Shown: positions 14,181-17,117 of the stretch, piece after piece
How the letters are laid out: each line of letters begins with the position of its first letter
Position numbering within the stretch: the stretch's first letter is position 1
Assembly (NCBI GenBank): GCA_038251315.1
Contig: JBBSBK010000080.1
Location: 1 to 17,117, forward strand
DNA from: JBBKXP01 sp038251315
GTDB taxonomy: Bacteria; Pseudomonadota; Alphaproteobacteria; Rhodobacterales; Rhodobacteraceae
DNA: 17,117 nt
Direction: 5' to 3'
Notes under the pieces: model-generated
What the model was told of the DNA's origin: nothing
The model's database searches: none
Seen by the model: only the letters and a program-made list of their open reading frames with translations
Program-made: the position numbers and the translations under genes

Positions 14181-14759
14181 TCAGCTTAAGCTGGACAGTG
14201 TGCTGCGGCCGATACGCAACCCCCGTTCTGCGGGCACCACGAACACGCGGATGTCACGAAGGTCGAGCCAGAAATCCTTGCGCGGCAAGGGCAGGACCAG
14301 CGTGTGATAACCTTCTGCCCCCGCGATGCCGTTCTCGGAAACGACGGGATGCAGCAGTGTGCGCACGGCCCGATCACCGGCACCTTTCAGCGTGTCGTCA
14401 AGCTGGGTATCTGCGGTGTCGCCTGCCGGGGTTACCGTGCGTATGAAGGGGCGGAATTCGTGGTCCGCACAGCCCTCGATTTCGATGATCACGCCCAGAA
14501 CATCGCCGGCCTGAAACCTGGTCTTGCCAAGAGACAGGTTGAACGACAGCCAGCGAGGATTGCCCGAAACCTTTGCCCAAAGCTCGGCCAGCCGACCTGG
14601 GAGCGATTTCAGCGAAATCTCGATTGTCCCCTGCGTGGTGTCCCAACTGCAGTAAATGTCGGGGACCACGTGGACATCGCTTTCGAGTTTTTGTGAGAGT
14701 TCCAGGCTACGCAGTATTGTAATGGCGTTGGCGGTGAAAAGCTCGGAAAAATGGGTCAT
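14181..14759 (-). CDS. Conserved-looking hypothetical protein, beta-rich
   Basis: A 192-residue protein with coding-like composition and a start (ATG 14759) preceded by a CAGGAC ribosome site. It is soluble, with no signal peptide or membrane segment. The middle has beta-strand patterns (LSFNLSLGKTRFQAGDVLGV, then IIEIEG) and the C-terminus has LVLPLPRKDFWLDLRDIRVF before a short polar tail. I recognise no family. The alternating strands suggest a beta-sandwich, perhaps a carbohydrate-related or effector-like fold, but this is only impression. It stands alone on the minus strand between the RTX protease and the glycan genes; its stop lies inside the 12-base perfect palindrome CAGCTTAAGCTG (14182-14193). 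Confidence 0.65.
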   Translation of the reverse strand: MTHFSELFTANAITILRSLELSQKLESDVHVVPDIYCSWDTTQGTIEISLKSLPGRLAELWAKVSGNPRWLSFNLSLGKTRFQAGDVLGVIIEIEGCADHEFRPFIRTVTPAGDTADTQLDDTLKGAGDRAVRTLLHPVVSENGIAGAEGYHTLVLPLPRKDFWLDLRDIRVFVVPAERGLRIGRSTLSSLS

Positions 14760-15010
14760 TCGATTGTCCTGATTCTATCTGGGCATCCGCCCTGCAATGT
14801 CGGCCCTGTAGCTGCGGTTGAACCACCCGTCGCAAGGGGCGTGCCCAGACCAAATCTATGGCGCAAGCGTATCAGTTTGTCGAGCCGCAGGCATACGCGC
14901 GGGGCAAGGCAAGAACGCAATGACTCGACCCCGGCGCGCAGGTGTGATTGTTTCCGCAGGGTTCATGACTCCGCCCGGCCACCCACCCGTCCCCAATAAA
15001 GAGAATTGCC

Positions 15011-15385
15011 GTGATTGTCTCTCCTGCGGCCCCGCCCTGTCCCTTCTGCGCACAGAATGCGCGCGACGCCCGGTTGGACCGTGCAAGGGCGGAAGCGGCA
15101 GAACGGCGGATCGAAATCCAGTTGGCGGATGCACAGGTGCGCGAGGCGGTTCTGGCGGCCGCACTGTTGGCCGCGCCGCTTCCGGATGCATCTGCCGCGT
15201 CCCGGATAAGCGCGCTGGAAGCCGAGACCGCAACCCAGATGGTCGAGATCGACGCCTTGCGCCGCACCTTGTCCGAAACCCGGGACAATCTGGATAAGAT
15301 CATGGCCGATCGTGATGCAACCCGCCGCATCCTGACTGATCTGCGCGCGACCTGGTGGTACAGGCTGTTCGATCGTCGCTCATGA
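15011..15385 (+). CDS. Small coiled-coil protein with N-terminal CxxC
   Basis: A 124-residue protein from GTG 15011, preceded by AAAGAGA. Residues 10-13 form CPFC. From about residue 18 to 110 the sequence is rich in Ala, Glu, Arg and Leu with heptad-like spacing, indicating a long coiled coil (RLDRARAEAAERRIEIQLAD; TQMVEIDALRRTLSETRDNL). It ends in an aromatic-basic tail, TWWYRLFDRRS. No enzyme domain is present. Its stop overlaps the start of the fucosyltransferase-like gene (ATGA), so the two are co-translated and probably work together, perhaps as a scaffold or partner for a glycan enzyme. Similar coiled coils with a short aromatic tail occur attached to alphaproteobacterial glycosyltransferases. 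Exact function unknown. Confidence 0.7.
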   Translation: MIVSPAAPPCPFCAQNARDARLDRARAEAAERRIEIQLADAQVREAVLAAALLAAPLPDASAASRISALEAETATQMVEIDALRRTLSETRDNLDKIMADRDATRRILTDLRATWWYRLFDRRS

Positions 15386-16302
15386 CCAGAGCCGTTGTCA
15401 AAAGCCCGGGCCTGTCCATCCCGGCCCTGTGGCGGCCCCGCACAGCCCGGCTGTTCATCGATGTCCAGCACGGATTGTGTAACCGCTTGAGAGCCATGGC
15501 GTCAGCAGCGGCAATTGCTGCCGTGACAGAGCGCGAGCTGGTGGTGATCTGGTGCGTCGATCATCACTGCGAGGCGCGGTTGGACGATCTGCTGGTCTAT
15601 GGTGGTCCGGTAATTGACGATCGCGCGGGTGCCAATGCCTGTCGTGACGCCGCCGCGCAGGTTTACAACTATATGGAGATAGAACCTGGTTCCCGGTTTG
15701 AAGAGCCAATTTTACCTGACCCCGGCACTCTTGCGGGGCGCGATATCTACATCCGTTCGGCCTATACGCTGACCAGTCCACACCGAAGCCATGACGTCGA
15801 GCAGCGGTTCCTGCGCCGGCTCGTGCCGTCCGATCCGGTCCGGGCCCTGGTGGCGGCGGTACGGCATCCCAACCGGGTGGCGCTACACGTCCGGCTCAGC
15901 ACGGGCGAAGGGTACGATCATCTGCCGCACGAATCCGCGGCCAACTGGCCGGCCGAACGCCATGCCCAACTGATCGAATGGCGTGCCCGCAGCCGCCCGG
16001 AACGTTTTATCGCCCGACTGGACGGCCTGATCGCCAATGGACAGGCCGACAGCATCTTTCTTGCGACCGATCTGCCCGAAACCTACGCCCTGTTCGCCGA
16101 ACGATATGGCGTCCGCCTGGCCTTTCTGAAACGTGTCGATTTCGACCGTTCGGTAGCGCAGCTGCAATATGCGATGGCCGATCTGATGTTGCTGACCGCG
16201 GCCGATCTGTTTCTGGCCAGCACCTGGAGCTCCTTTTCCGATGTGGCCCAGCGTCTGGCGCGCCCGGATCGCCCGTGCGAACAGAGTGGCAAGGATTTCT
16301 GA
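15382..16302 (+). CDS. NodZ/O-fucosyltransferase-like glycosyltransferase
   Basis: A 306-residue protein starting at ATG 15382 in an ATGA overlap. The N-terminal GLCNRLRAMASAAAIA (31-46) matches the nucleotide-sugar fold entry of NodZ and related alpha-1,6- or O-fucosyltransferases, which begin with a G-x-x-N-R-L/I-x-x motif. The centre has VALHVRLSTGEGYDH (166-180), equivalent to the HxRRxD GDP-fucose motif, and IFLATD (225-230) and FLASTWSSFSDVAQ (277-290) form the C-terminal donor-binding part. These enzymes transfer fucose from GDP-fucose to a glycan or protein. Here the motif reads HVRLS rather than HxRRG, so the donor may differ. Context is the surface-glycan region. The upstream in-frame GTG 15355 is less likely. 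Confidence 0.78.
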   Translation: MTRAVVKSPGLSIPALWRPRTARLFIDVQHGLCNRLRAMASAAAIAAVTERELVVIWCVDHHCEARLDDLLVYGGPVIDDRAGANACRDAAAQVYNYMEIEPGSRFEEPILPDPGTLAGRDIYIRSAYTLTSPHRSHDVEQRFLRRLVPSDPVRALVAAVRHPNRVALHVRLSTGEGYDHLPHESAANWPAERHAQLIEWRARSRPERFIARLDGLIANGQADSIFLATDLPETYALFAERYGVRLAFLKRVDFDRSVAQLQYAMADLMLLTAADLFLASTWSSFSDVAQRLARPDRPCEQSGKDF

Positions 16303-16314
16303 CACCGCAAGTTG

Positions 16315-16361
16315 TGGTTTCCCATGGCCCCCGGGTCAGAATATTCTATGAAGGGAAACCA
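16315..16361 (+). promoter_or_regulatory. 47-base inverted-repeat element between glycan genes
   Basis: TGGTTTCCC (16315-16323) and GGGAAACCA (16353-16361) form perfect 9-base arms around a 29-base loop. The loop carries the perfect palindrome AGAATATTCT (16338-16347). The element fills much of the 78-base gap and ends just before the ribosome site (GAGG) of the FkbM-like gene. It could be an operator, an mRNA hairpin controlling translation, or a weak terminator; there is no T-run. Confidence 0.45.
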
Positions 16362-16380
16362 AGGACGCGAGAGGATCATC

Positions 16381-17117
16381 ATGCAGCAAGACGCCCCGCA
16401 CCCCGACAAGGCCGCCGACAAGACGGCTGCAAGTCTTGTGGTGATTGCCCCTCCCCTTGCGCAGGACGCACTGGACCGGCTGATCCGCGCGGCAAAGGGC
16501 GCGGTGGTTCTGGTCGAACCCGACTCCGATCGGGCCAGCCGACTGGAGAACCTTGACGGGGTCCGGGTGATTGTGGCCGCCGTAGCCAAAGTGGCAGGGG
16601 ACGTTACGCTGGTGCGGTTCAACTTTCCGGGCCTGCGCAGTGTCGTGCCGCCCACCGCAGCGCTGAAGGCGGTGCTGCCAGGCCTGCGCGAACTGGCGCG
16701 CACGCCCACGACGGCGATCACCCCCGCCGAACTGGTCAAGCGGCTGGGCAATCTGCCCAGGCCGATTGATCTGCACATCGACGCGCCGGGAAGCGAGACG
16801 GCGATCCTTCAGGGGCTGGCCGAACACGGCCTGCTGGCCGACACCGCCCAGTTGACGTTGCGCTGTGGCGCCGAGCCGATGTTTCAGGGCGCGCTGCCCG
16901 CGGATGCGCTGCGGGACTGGATGGCGCAGCGGGGGTTCCTTCTGACCGGCATCCTTGACGATGACCCGGTCTGGCCCGAGATGACGTTCCAGGTGAACCC
17001 GCTGGCGCGGGCGCTGGAGCGGGCGAACCAGGATCTGGCCCGGCACGAAACGCAGGCCAAGGAACGTGCGGCGCGGATCGCCACGTTTGAAACAGCGGCG
17101 CAAGAGACCGATGCCGC
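16381..17117 (+). CDS. FkbM-like protein with C-terminal coiled coil, 3' end outside window
   Basis: The frame is open from ATG 16381 (ribosome site GAGG) to the window end, 245 codons, so the stop lies outside. Residues 18-205 look like the FkbM methyltransferase fold: LVVIAPPLAQ and GAVVLVEPDSDRASRL as the first Rossmann strands, VRVIVAAVAKVAG, LRSVVPP, TAITPAELVKRLG, and IDLHIDAPGSETAILQGL (129-146), equivalent to the usual IDLLKIDVEGAExxVLxG motif. The glycine-rich SAM loop is missing at the N-terminus, and the DVEG segment is changed to DAPG, so methyl transfer may be lost or altered. From about 207 onward the sequence becomes Ala/Glu/Arg-rich (ALERANQDLARHETQAKERA), the start of a coiled coil. 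The next-door coiled-coil and fucosyltransferase-like genes suggest a common surface-glycan function. Confidence 0.72.
   Translation, partial: MQQDAPHPDKAADKTAASLVVIAPPLAQDALDRLIRAAKGAVVLVEPDSDRASRLENLDGVRVIVAAVAKVAGDVTLVRFNFPGLRSVVPPTAALKAVLPGLRELARTPTTAITPAELVKRLGNLPRPIDLHIDAPGSETAILQGLAEHGLLADTAQLTLRCGAEPMFQGALPADALRDWMAQRGFLLTGILDDDPVWPEMTFQVNPLARALERANQDLARHETQAKERAARIATFETAAQETDA

Overview
The window comes from a GC-rich bacterial chromosome. Codon use, the tightly overlapping 4-base ATGA/GTGA gene junctions and the gene families (VSVATVDR-type LacI regulator, MocD/MocE-like oxygenase pair, RTX M10 protease, rhodobacterial-style glycan genes) point to an alphaproteobacterium, most likely a Rhodobacteraceae-type organism. 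This placement is inference from gene content; no rRNA or other marker gene is present.

Left half (1-7655): a catabolic operon on the minus strand, read from about 6417 down through position 1, with a divergent LacI-family regulator (6642-7655). In transcription order the operon encodes a DUF4432/aldose-1-epimerase-like protein, a MocD-like di-iron oxygenase of the fatty-acid-desaturase fold, a MocE-like Rieske ferredoxin, a PanB-like protein, two SDR dehydrogenases, a Gfo/Idh/MocA dehydrogenase and a sugar isomerase/epimerase that runs off the window. Most genes overlap or lie within 15 bases of each other; the one larger gap (121 bases, before the second SDR) may hold an internal promoter. 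The set resembles rhizopine (3-O-methyl-scyllo-inosamine) catabolism, where MocD/E/F remove an O-methyl group and MocA/MocC process the ring. A working model is: mutarotation, oxidative demethylation or hydroxylation of a methylated sugar or cyclitol, then successive NAD(P)-dependent oxidations and isomerisation, induced through the LacI regulator. The PanB-like member lacks the usual metal ligands and is the most novel component.

A gap (7656-8103) without a confident gene separates this operon from a cell-surface region (8104-17117). That region holds a family 2 glycosyltransferase (minus), then rfbC-rfbB of the dTDP-deoxyhexose pathway (plus). rfbD follows but is cut off after about 15 codons and runs into a remnant of an RTX-protein C-terminus. 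After a poorly coding stretch comes a large RTX-type M10 (serralysin-like) metalloprotease, a strong hairpin, and an unknown beta-rich protein on the minus strand. The right end carries a small coiled-coil protein, a NodZ/O-fucosyltransferase-like enzyme and an FkbM-like protein with a coiled-coil tail that continues past the window.

Main points of interest are the moc-like operon with its atypical PanB homologue, the rfbD/RTX rearrangement scar, and several palindromic elements in the intergenic regions.
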